Assembly (NCBI GenBank): GCA_025356915.1
Contig: JANXQG010000696.1
Location: 1 to 15,034, forward strand
Direction of reading: 5' to 3'
Length of the DNA stretch: 15,034 nucleotides
Origin: Planctomycetota bacterium
GTDB lineage: Bacteria; Planctomycetota; Planctomycetia; Pirellulales; Thermoguttaceae
Position numbers and translations under genes: made by a program. Shown here piece after piece: positions 6,842 to 13,718 of this stretch. Within the stretch, counting starts at the first letter, position 1; each line of letters begins with the position of its first letter. The notes below the pieces were generated by a model. It had not been told where the DNA came from and made no database searches. It saw nothing but the letters and a program-made list of their open reading frames with translations.

Positions 6842-8026
6842 ATGAAAGATACCATTTGTTATGATTTCGTCGCACCGCCGAAAATCGTCTTCGGCTGGGG
6901 CCGCCGTTGCGAAGTGGGCACGCTCGCCCGTACGCTCGGCCGTCGGGCGATGATCCTTTCGGGACTGCCGGCAGCCGTGGCTACCGAGGTTTTGGGCGAA
7001 CTCCGCGAGTTGCTTTCCGCGCAAGACATCGAGCCGACACTCGTCGAGACGATCCTTCACGAACCCGAGGTGCAGGATGTCGATCGCGTTGCCAAGGAAC
7101 TTCGCGGAAACGTAGCCAATCGGGGATGCTTCCTCTTGGCCATCGGTGGTGGTTCGGCGATCGATTTGGCCAAGGCTGCGGCGGTTATTGCCACAAATCG
7201 GCAAAGCCACACGGTGGCCGACTACCTGGAAAACGTCGGCCGCGGGCTGAAGATCATCGATCCGCCGCTGCCCGTGCTGGCCATGCCCACCACGGCCGGA
7301 ACTGGGGCCGAAGCAACCTGCAATGCAGTCATTTCGTCGTACGATCCGCCTTTCAAGAAAAGTCTTCGCGACGACCGCATCCTGCCGCGGATCGTGCTGA
7401 TTGATCCGGAGCTTACGGTCAGCATGCCGTCGGAAGTAACTGCGGCCAGCGGCATGGACGCGATCGCGCAACTTATCGAAAGCTACATTTCGCGGAAGGC
7501 CCAGCCGATTCCCCAGGCCCTGGCATTACAAGGATTGCGGTTGTCCGTTCCGGCAATTGCCGAAGCGGTGGAAAACGGTCGCTCGCGAACGGCACGGGAG
7601 CGGATGTCGCATGCAGCGTTGCTCTCTGGCATGGCGCTGGCCAACTCGGGGTTGGGGTTGGCCCACGGCGTTGCATCCGCCTTGGGAATTCATTGCCGCG
7701 TGCCGCATGGCATGGCCTGCGCCATGATGCTGCCCGCAGCGTTGCGAATCAATCGTGAGGTGCGACAGGCCGAGTTAGCCAAACTGGCCCGGGATGTATT
7801 TGGCATCTTGCGCACGGCTCCCGACAGCGAAGCGGTCGAGGTCCTAATCGAGAAGATCGAGGCCCTCTGCCGCCGTGTTGGCATGCCGCCGCGACTGGCC
7901 GATCTGGACGTCCGCCACGATCAGATTCCCGCGATCGTAAAAAGCTCGCGAGGACAGAGCATGAGCGGCAATCCGCGTGAAGTATCGGACGCGGAATTGA
8001 CACAACTCCTGGAGAAAATGCTTTGA
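6842..8026 (+). CDS. Iron-containing alcohol dehydrogenase family protein
   Basis: This is a group III (Fe-ADH) oxidoreductase, expected to interconvert an alcohol and an aldehyde or ketone with NAD(P)H. The 394-residue product shows the dinucleotide-binding GGGSAIDLAK motif (about 101-110), the MPTTAGTGAEAT segment, and the C-terminal metal-binding helices. The usual ligand set Asp, His, His, His reads here as Asp206, Gln210, His275 and His289: the first histidine is glutamine (SGMDAIAQLIE), and the histidine normally four residues after His275 is Ser279. A Gln at the first position recurs, to my recollection, in one subfamily of Fe-ADH-like proteins, so the protein need not be dead, but its metal or substrate may differ. 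I prefer ATG 6842 over the GTG three codons upstream; neither has a clear ribosome binding site. The gene converges on yhaN with an 8-bp gap. The substrate cannot be deduced from the sequence. Confidence 0.9.
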   Translation: MKDTICYDFVAPPKIVFGWGRRCEVGTLARTLGRRAMILSGLPAAVATEVLGELRELLSAQDIEPTLVETILHEPEVQDVDRVAKELRGNVANRGCFLLAIGGGSAIDLAKAAAVIATNRQSHTVADYLENVGRGLKIIDPPLPVLAMPTTAGTGAEATCNAVISSYDPPFKKSLRDDRILPRIVLIDPELTVSMPSEVTAASGMDAIAQLIESYISRKAQPIPQALALQGLRLSVPAIAEAVENGRSRTARERMSHAALLSGMALANSGLGLAHGVASALGIHCRVPHGMACAMMLPAALRINREVRQAELAKLARDVFGILRTAPDSEAVEVLIEKIEALCRRVGMPPRLADLDVRHDQIPAIVKSSRGQSMSGNPREVSDAELTQLLEKML

Positions 8027-8034
8027 CATGCCCC

Positions 8035-11000
8035 TCACAACCGATGCACAAACAGCACCTCGCCCGACATGCACTGCGAGGCAAGATTCACGAGATGCTC
8101 ATGATGAGCGAAGAAGATCACTTGCGTCCGCGCGGATAATTCGGCGAGGACTTCGAGTGTCGCCACGGCCCGCTGGTTATCGAAGCTTACCAGAATGTCA
8201 TCGACGATAAAGGGCATCGGCTCGCTCCGTTGGAGCCAGGTTTCCAGGCTGGCCAGTCGCAGGGCTAGGTAAAGCTGATCGCAGGTTCCCTCGCTCATTG
8301 CCGTGGGCAACACCGCTCTGCCATCGGGCCGCACACCGGCCAAGACCTGCTCGCCACGATCGTCGAAATCAATTCGTAAGGCTTCAAACGAACCGAGCGT
8401 CAGCCGCCGGAAGAGGTCGCTCGCTCGGCCGAGTACCGGCCCTTCGTTCTTTCTGCGATAGCGTTCGATCCCTTCGCAAAGCACCGCCGACGCCAGCCGC
8501 AACCGCAGATATTGCTGCACGTCAGGCTCCAGCCTGGCGAGGATGTCCTGCGCGTCCTCGGCCGCTTCGGCCGCTGCGGCACTGGTGTCCATGCCAGCCA
8601 GGGCACTCTTCTCGCCGCCCATGGTTTCGCGAAGTTCACCCCGAGTGCGTTCCGAGTCAGACATCGCGTCGGTGATATGCTGCAATTCGCCCGGCAATGA
8701 ATCAGCGGCAAGGGTGTCGGCCTCGACCATCAGTGCGTCGATCGTTGCCCCTGCGGCAAGCTGCAACAGTTGGGCGTGGCACGCCTCCCGCTCCTGCCGC
8801 AACCGCAGGCCCTCGGCCGAGGCGGCTTCAGCCGCAGGAAGCTCTTCCGAATTTTGGCAGCGGGCCTCCTGGCAGAGCACGACAAGCCTGGCACGCAGGG
8901 TCTCAACCGCGGTGTGGGCCTGCTGTCGCTTCTCCTCCTGCTTCTTCCCCTGCGATTGCAAGAGATCAAAATTCTTTTGATCCGCCATCGCCCGGCGCAA
9001 ACGGCTCAAAAGTTCCTCGAGGGCCTCTTGAAAATGATCGCCCGGTGCGGGTTGGTCTGGATCGACGGTTTGCAGTAACCGCTGTACGTCCTGGCGGAAT
9101 CGGAGAGAGTCTCGCTCGATGCCGTCGATCCGCTCGGAAAAGCCAGCCGCTTCCTTGGTTCGCGCGAGCAACTCCGCCGTTTGCGCCACGACTTCATTGA
9201 CGGCCACCGGCGACGTTTCGCCAGGCAGTCCCAAGGGCTGGATGGCCGCGGTCCATTGGGCCTGCCACTCCGTCAAATCGGTTTCGGCCTGCATCGCCTT
9301 GGCCTCGGCCTGGGTCACGGCCTTCACGAGCCGGTTCTTTTCCCGCTCCAATTGCCGCCGCGATTCGGCCTCATCCTTGATCTGCACCAAAATAGAGTCG
9401 CCTCGCGCGAGTAGGGCATCGAGCGAAAGTTGCTTGGCGCGTTCATCGGCCAGGGGCGAGGCACCCTCCCCCCCTCTCCGAAAGGGCGAGGGGAGCAAGG
9501 CATCCAGACACGACTGCATCTGCCGGCAATGTGCGACGATTTGTTCTTCCAGTTGCGCAAGTGATGCAGTACGTTGCCGGATCGCCTGAGCCTGCTGGAC
9601 CAACCCCTGCTGCCGCTGAATCCACGCTTGCATCTCCCGCGGCGGCAGCGGAAGGATGTCCGCTGACTGCCACGCTTGCTGCCACTCTGTTTCGATCTGC
9701 TGAAGTTGCTCCCGAGCGGAAGCATGTTGGCGACCAAGTTCCGTGGTCTGCTGCTGCAAAGAAATTTGCTGGGCCTGAAGCGTCGCCCGATTGGCAACGC
9801 GGTTTGCTTCGCGACGCAGCCGATCGGACAGATCATCGGCATGGCGAACGGTCTGCTCGTAGGCCGCCGCGAGATCATGGGCTTCACCGACCAAGGCGAG
9901 AAAGTTCTGCAAAGCTGCCGTGTCGATCGCTTCCTTCCGCCAGTCTTGTAATACAAACTTCCAGCCGGCATCGCGGAGCTTGCGGGCATCGGTCAACTCG
10001 GCCTCCGATGGCACTTCGCCTTCCAGCCGTAGTCGCTCCAGGTCGCGCTCGATGTCGGTCGCATCGCGGCGGAACTTCTCCAATTGACCCTGAACGCGTA
10101 CGATCACCGATTGAGCATCCGAGAGGTTGCGATCGAAACGAGCGATCGTTTCCGCTGCGGGCAAGGCGAGTTTCTCCAAGGATTCCAGCGATCCGCTCCA
10201 TAGCCCCAGCTTGTGCAAATCAATCTCCGCCTGCTTGGTGAGTGCGGCAATTTCGGCACGCAAGGCGGCTGACTGTTGCGAAAGGTTCCCCCGGCTGCAT
10301 GCCTGGCGGAGGGCCTCGGCCAGCGGAGCCGGATCGGACGGCGGCAGCAACTGGGTTAGTTGATCGGAAGTTTCGACCAGACGCTGCCTGCTATCGGCGA
10401 TTTCGTTCCGAGCTTGAACCCGTTGCTTTTCAAGGGCTTCTTTCCGGTTGCCCAGGTTCTGGATTTCGACCTGTTGTCGCCTCGATAGTTTTAGTTGGTC
10501 CGCATCGGCAAGTGTCAGCTCCGGCCGCAGCTCGTGGAGCAGTGTTGTCGCTTCTTTCTCCAGGTACTCGCGATTGGCGAGGAGTCCCGGTAGATCAGTC
10601 TGAGCCTTGCGGTAAACACCCAAGTCTTTGTAGACGGCTTCGATCTCGGCTGCGCGAGAAACGAGGCCCTCCGGCACCGCCAGGGCCGCAATAAGTCCAT
10701 CGAGCCGGGCGATTTCAGCCACCGCGTCCTGCTCGGCTTGCCGGGCTGTTTCCAGACGCGAGATCGTGTCGCGGCGATTCTCGGCAAAATCGGCCGACAA
10801 GGTCAGTACGTCGCCCAGTCGGGTCAATTTCTCATCGCACTCCCTCAGACGTCCGATTGTCGGCAGGGCACCGGCAAGCCGCTGGAGCCGCGACTTCTGG
10901 CGAGAGAGTTCGCCAAGCTTCTCTTCGATCGCGGTCAGTTGCCTGGTTGCATCGTCCAGCGCCGCCTTGTGCTTCTGCCATTCGCTGCTGGGAAGCTGGC

Positions 11001-11598
11001 TGTCGCGAATCAGCTTCTTGGCTTTGTGAAGCTCGGTAAGCGATTGGTTCACTGCGGGCTTAAAACCGCGAGGACTGAAGAGATCCTCGGCCTGCTTCTC
11101 CAGATTGTTGCGGATCGTCCGCAGGTCGGATATTCCCGCCCCCGCGGCGAACAATACGTGGCCAATGTCACCCTGTCCTCGAATGATGTCCTGCCCGCCG
11201 GCGATCAACCCAGGGTGGTCGATGCCGAACATTGTCTCGAATTGAGCCTGATCGCAGCCGCCCAGAAAGCTCTGAAGGATCGACTCTTCCAACGGCTCCT
11301 TCTCATCCGCCGAAAGCAGCGTACCCTTGTTCCCCTTGCGGCGAACGATTTCCAACTGCTGGCCGTCACGGCGGGCCAGCGTGGCACCGATCCGCAGACT
11401 ACGATAGTCGTGAAGGAAGTGATCCGAAGTATTGCCGGGAATGCCGTAGAGCAGGTTCCTCAACGCTCGTAAGGCCGAACTTTTGCCGGCCTCGTTCGGA
11501 CCAAAGACAAGATGAAAGCCCTGGCTGCCGGCCGCCATGTCAAGCGACACGCCGCTAAACGGTCCGAAGGCGCGCAAATCAAGTCGCAGGATCTTCAT
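8035..11598 (-). CDS. yhaN: YhaN-like SMC/Rad50-type AAA ATPase
   Basis: This large ATPase is the partner of the YhaO nuclease in an SbcC/Rad50-like complex acting on DNA ends or hairpins. The 1187 residues begin with the ABC-type head (MKILRLDLRAFGPF, Walker A GPNEAGKSS at 33-41). About 850 residues of mostly coiled-coil sequence rich in Gln, Glu, Leu and Arg follow. The second half of the head closes the protein: signature SEGTCDQLYLAL (1102-1113), Walker B FIVDDI (1130-1135) and a final switch-histidine region (FFAHHEH). No CxxC zinc hook is visible in the coil. A segment near residues 702-716 (LPSPFRRGGEGASPL) is encoded by an interspersed repeat and lacks coil character. The start ATG has AAGGAG (11608-11613) 9 nt upstream. 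It lies 60 nt after yhaO on the same strand, clearly in one operon. B. subtilis YhaN is shorter (about 960 residues); the extra length lies in the coil. Confidence 0.9.
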   Translation of the reverse strand: MKILRLDLRAFGPFSGVSLDMAAGSQGFHLVFGPNEAGKSSALRALRNLLYGIPGNTSDHFLHDYRSLRIGATLARRDGQQLEIVRRKGNKGTLLSADEKEPLEESILQSFLGGCDQAQFETMFGIDHPGLIAGGQDIIRGQGDIGHVLFAAGAGISDLRTIRNNLEKQAEDLFSPRGFKPAVNQSLTELHKAKKLIRDSQLPSSEWQKHKAALDDATRQLTAIEEKLGELSRQKSRLQRLAGALPTIGRLRECDEKLTRLGDVLTLSADFAENRRDTISRLETARQAEQDAVAEIARLDGLIAALAVPEGLVSRAAEIEAVYKDLGVYRKAQTDLPGLLANREYLEKEATTLLHELRPELTLADADQLKLSRRQQVEIQNLGNRKEALEKQRVQARNEIADSRQRLVETSDQLTQLLPPSDPAPLAEALRQACSRGNLSQQSAALRAEIAALTKQAEIDLHKLGLWSGSLESLEKLALPAAETIARFDRNLSDAQSVIVRVQGQLEKFRRDATDIERDLERLRLEGEVPSEAELTDARKLRDAGWKFVLQDWRKEAIDTAALQNFLALVGEAHDLAAAYEQTVRHADDLSDRLRREANRVANRATLQAQQISLQQQTTELGRQHASAREQLQQIETEWQQAWQSADILPLPPREMQAWIQRQQGLVQQAQAIRQRTASLAQLEEQIVAHCRQMQSCLDALLPSPFRRGGEGASPLADERAKQLSLDALLARGDSILVQIKDEAESRRQLEREKNRLVKAVTQAEAKAMQAETDLTEWQAQWTAAIQPLGLPGETSPVAVNEVVAQTAELLARTKEAAGFSERIDGIERDSLRFRQDVQRLLQTVDPDQPAPGDHFQEALEELLSRLRRAMADQKNFDLLQSQGKKQEEKRQQAHTAVETLRARLVVLCQEARCQNSEELPAAEAASAEGLRLRQEREACHAQLLQLAAGATIDALMVEADTLAADSLPGELQHITDAMSDSERTRGELRETMGGEKSALAGMDTSAAAAEAAEDAQDILARLEPDVQQYLRLRLASAVLCEGIERYRRKNEGPVLGRASDLFRRLTLGSFEALRIDFDDRGEQVLAGVRPDGRAVLPTAMSEGTCDQLYLALRLASLETWLQRSEPMPFIVDDILVSFDNQRAVATLEVLAELSARTQVIFFAHHEHLVNLASQCMSGEVLFVHRL
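9462..9500. repeat. Interspersed GC-rich hairpin repeat inside yhaN
   Basis: CCCCTCTCC (9471-9479) and GGCGAGGGG (9485-9493) form an imperfect 8-of-9 stem. Read on the minus strand, the segment closely matches the repeat at 12937-12970 on the plus strand (shared core CTCCCCTC, then CCCTTT, then GAGAGGGG). It is in frame and adds about 13-15 residues to YhaN. Confidence 0.7.
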
Positions 11599-11617
11599 TT
11601 CATCTCTCTCCTTAAAC

Positions 11618-11664
11618 AGGCGGGACGCCTATTCTACCGACGAGGCGGGACGCCTATTCTACCG
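11618..11664. repeat. Two-copy tandem repeat, 25-bp period
   Basis: A 22-bp sequence starting AGGCGGGACGCCT and ending ATTCTACCG occurs identically at 11618-11639 and 11643-11664, 25 bp apart. Each copy begins with a small palindrome (AGGCG, GGA loop, CGCCT). The second copy contains the yhaO stop codon (11659-11661), and the pair fills most of the yhaO-yhaN gap. Two copies without further spacers do not make a CRISPR array. Confidence 0.85.
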
Positions 11665-12915
11665 CGAAACCATCTGCCCGACGAGCATCTGGCGGACCTG
11701 GTCCAGCAGTTCGCCGGTCCTATCGGACTTGCCGAGATCGATAGCTTCGGGACCTTCCGTCAGCTCCAGCGGAAGTTTCTTGCGCAGCTCGCCGAGATCA
11801 TCGGCCAACAGTCGCAGCACGGCCTCGGGATCGCCGCGCAATTCTTCGATCAAGCGGGCAAGCTCGCCCACGGGACCGTCGGAGAGCAATGCCTCATTGA
11901 GATTCACCGGCAGCGTGGTGGCCGTGCGGACTTTTTCGACCCACACGCGGCCGCCACTCAGGTCGAGGACCGTCGAGCGGATGTCGTAGACCCACTGTTC
12001 CGGCTGGCCAGAGATTTCTTGATGCGCGCCGCACGGGCCGCTCGTCTCGACACGCACCGCCAGCGATAGGCCATCGCTCTCGGCCATGAGTTTTGTGAGA
12101 CGCTGGCGGAAGCGATCCAACACTTCTTCCTTGGTTGCTGCGCCGGTGGCATCAACCCAGCACGTCTGCCAACGGAACACGTCTAACGTCTGTAGCTCTG
12201 GCCGCAATCGCTGCTGAGCATCGACATGCACCAACATGCAACCCTTGGGACCATGCTCGTGAATATGCCGTCCCTGTATATTTCCAGAAAAAATGATCTC
12301 CGGCTCTCGGTTGAGCACTTCGTGTCCATGGGCGTGCCCCAAGGCCCAGTAATCGTACTGCTTGGAGACCAGGCCCGGAAGGGTGCAGGGCGCGTAAGGC
12401 GGATGTCCCTCGCGGCCCGTCGCGCAGGTATGCAGCAAGCCGATATTCAGCATTCCAGCCACCGCCGACGGGTAGGCTGCCGAAAGGTCGTCGAACACGG
12501 CCCCCGTGGCAAAGCTCTGGCCATGGATCACCGCGCCCCATTGCTCCAAGCGAAGTGTCTCTGGCTGTTTGTGGTCGAGGATATGGACATTTTCAGGAAG
12601 TGGTAGTGCCCGCGTCATTTTGTTGGCCGCGTCGTGATTTCCGGCGATGGCGATTACCTCAATGCCGGCCTCGCGGAGGCGGACCATCTGCGACACGAAA
12701 TAGAGGCCCGTCCGATGGTCCTTCCAGTCTCCGTCGTAGAGGTCACCGGCAATCAGGACGAAGGCCACGGACTGGTCGATAGCCAGTTGCACGAGATTTT
12801 CCAAGGCTCGACGACTGGCCTGGCGAATCTCATCAACGGGGGCACCTTCATAGCGTTGGAGGCCCCGCAACGGGCTGTCCAAGTGAATGTCGGCGGCGTG
12901 AATAAATTTGAACAT
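11659..12915 (-). CDS. yhaO: YhaO-like metallophosphoesterase / DNA repair exonuclease
   Basis: This is a calcineurin-like phosphoesterase of the SbcD/Mre11 type, expected to act as an Mn2+-dependent nuclease with YhaN. The 418-residue product has all catalytic motifs: DIH (D9, H11), GDLYD (57-61), GNHD (92-95), LLHT (H162) and GHAH (193-196). The C-terminal part (about 230-418) corresponds to the YhaO-type capping and partner-binding region. I start at ATG 12915-12913, where family homology begins. An in-frame start at 12978 would add 21 residues (PLPKGRGELP and so on) translated from an interspersed repeat. The true start has only a weak AGG about 4 nt upstream. The stop TAG lies within a tandem repeat. 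A good promoter at 12990-13018 precedes it, and yhaN follows 60 nt downstream. Confidence 0.92.
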   Translation of the reverse strand: MFKFIHAADIHLDSPLRGLQRYEGAPVDEIRQASRRALENLVQLAIDQSVAFVLIAGDLYDGDWKDHRTGLYFVSQMVRLREAGIEVIAIAGNHDAANKMTRALPLPENVHILDHKQPETLRLEQWGAVIHGQSFATGAVFDDLSAAYPSAVAGMLNIGLLHTCATGREGHPPYAPCTLPGLVSKQYDYWALGHAHGHEVLNREPEIIFSGNIQGRHIHEHGPKGCMLVHVDAQQRLRPELQTLDVFRWQTCWVDATGAATKEEVLDRFRQRLTKLMAESDGLSLAVRVETSGPCGAHQEISGQPEQWVYDIRSTVLDLSGGRVWVEKVRTATTLPVNLNEALLSDGPVGELARLIEELRGDPEAVLRLLADDLGELRKKLPLELTEGPEAIDLGKSDRTGELLDQVRQMLVGQMVSR

Positions 12916-12936
12916 CGTGCCTGAGTGGAGTGGCAA

Positions 12937-12970
12937 CTCCCCTCTCCCTTTTGGGAGAGGGGCAGGGGGT
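12937..12970. repeat. Interspersed hairpin repeat in the yhaO leader
   Basis: CCCCTCTCCC (12939-12948) and GGGAGAGGGG (12953-12962) form a perfect 10-bp stem with a TTTT loop, followed by CAGGGGGT. It is the same family as the copy inside yhaN at 9462-9500. If the promoter at 12990-13018 is used, the hairpin lies in the 5' leader, ending 24 nt before the yhaO ATG. Confidence 0.8.
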
Positions 12971-12989
12971 GAGAGCAAGACGATGTGTC

Positions 12990-13018
12990 ATCCTAGGGTG
13001 AGGGTGGTTTCCCGTCAA
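12990..13018 (-). promoter_or_regulatory. Sigma-70-like promoter of the yhaO-yhaN operon
   Basis: On the minus strand TTGACG (13018-13013) and TAGGAT (12995-12990) are separated by exactly 17 bp. The predicted start near 12983 leaves a leader of about 68 nt. It lies just past the stop of the secreted-protein gene, so the operon can be transcribed independently of it. Confidence 0.6.
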
Positions 13019-13049
13019 GGACGGCGAAAAATGGCCCTACAGCCCATAC

Positions 13050-13367
13050 TCAATCTCCCCGGTAAAAGCTCCACTGAAACCAATCACCGCGAGAATTGCT
13101 GTGATAAACGGCGGTAGGCTCTGCCCGAGCACCGAAATATCCATAGGCAAACGGCTTGGCCTGAAGGCGTGCCCCCGGCTGTGGGCCAGGCACCAAGCAG
13201 CGACGGGCCGGCCGCACGGGTGGCTTTGCGGAGAAAGCCGGTTCGGTGGGAGCGCCTTGCCAGGCCGGATCGGTCGCTTGCCATGGGGCACTCTCTGCCC
13301 TGACAGCCATCAATGCCAACAGCAAGAGGCCGATCGAGGCCGGTAGCAATTGCAGAATGCGAATCAT
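13050..13367 (-). CDS. Small secreted protein of unknown function
   Basis: The 105-residue product starts at ATG 13367-13365, with a full AGGAG (13375-13379) 7 nt upstream; a longer in-frame start at 13487 lacks such support. Residues 1 to about 24 are a signal peptide: MIRILQ, a hydrophobic core (SIGLLLLALMAV), then RAES as the likely signal peptidase I site. The mature part is Pro/Ala/Arg-rich and ends in an aromatic tail with YGYFGA, then GDWFQWSFYRGD. There is no lipobox Cys and no second membrane segment. I cannot assign a family with confidence; short planctomycete exported proteins with a comparable YGxFGA and QW tail come to mind from memory, which I cannot check here. It lies upstream of yhaO on the same strand, but yhaO has its own promoter. 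The good ribosome binding site, promoter and signal peptide argue that it is a real gene. Confidence 0.7.
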   Translation of the reverse strand: MIRILQLLPASIGLLLLALMAVRAESAPWQATDPAWQGAPTEPAFSAKPPVRPARRCLVPGPQPGARLQAKPFAYGYFGARAEPTAVYHSNSRGDWFQWSFYRGD

Positions 13368-13391
13368 CGTGAGTCTCCTGGGGATCTGTTG

Positions 13392-13420
13392 ATTTTGATC
13401 GGCCCCTGCCCTATTTGCAA
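13392..13420 (-). promoter_or_regulatory. Candidate promoter of the small secreted protein gene
   Basis: On the minus strand TTGCAA (13420-13415) and CAAAAT (13397-13392) are 17 bp apart. The predicted start near 13385 falls just before the AGGAG ribosome binding site at 13379-13375, giving a leader of about 18 nt. The boxes are imperfect but the geometry fits. Confidence 0.45.
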
Positions 13421-13540
13421 CTGGACCTGTTATTCGTGTTAGGCAAGATTTTCCGCTTGCATCGGCGCGGTTGTAACGGCTGGGCAAACTAGGTAGACAG
13501 GATAAAGCGTCCGGGGGTCTTGATCATAACCTCGCCAACT

Positions 13541-13706
13541 GCTTTCATTGCTGGCTCGCCGTAGGGTGGGTGGAGCATCGAATGGTGCGTTACGCGAACT
13601 GATCTGGAACAGCGGTAAGTGCTGTCAGAGTCTCGACTTCGTGCGCAACCCACCATTTGCCGGGCAGTTCGCTCCACGCACCCTACAACCCGCTTTCATT
13701 GCTGGC
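13541..13706. repeat. Palindromic element with inverted ends, flanked by 15-bp direct repeats
   Basis: GTAGGGTGGGTGGAGC (13561-13576) and GCTCCACGCACCCTAC (13671-13686) are inverted ends matching at 15 of 16 positions. An inner pair (AATGGTGCGTT and AACCCACCATT) matches at 10 of 11. Outside, GCTTTCATTGCTGGC occurs in direct orientation at 13541-13555 and 13692-13706, each copy 5 bp from an element end. The 126-bp core has no credible protein frame. It fits a non-autonomous mobile or MITE-like element, or a composite REP. It occupies most of the 351-bp gap 13368-13718, which holds no gene. Confidence 0.75.
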
Positions 13707-13718
13707 CCGGCCAGGAGG

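Noticed and set aside
9531..11472. Long plus-strand frames opposite yhaN (for example 9531-10241 and 10738-11472)
   Set aside because: They are antisense shadows of a well-supported coiled-coil gene, low in complexity and without start signals.
11618..11664. CRISPR array
   Set aside because: Only two repeat copies with a 3-nt gap, no spacers and no cas genes.
12916..12978. N-terminal 21-residue extension of YhaO
   Set aside because: The codons come from the interspersed hairpin repeat, and catalytic-domain homology begins at the ATG at 12915.
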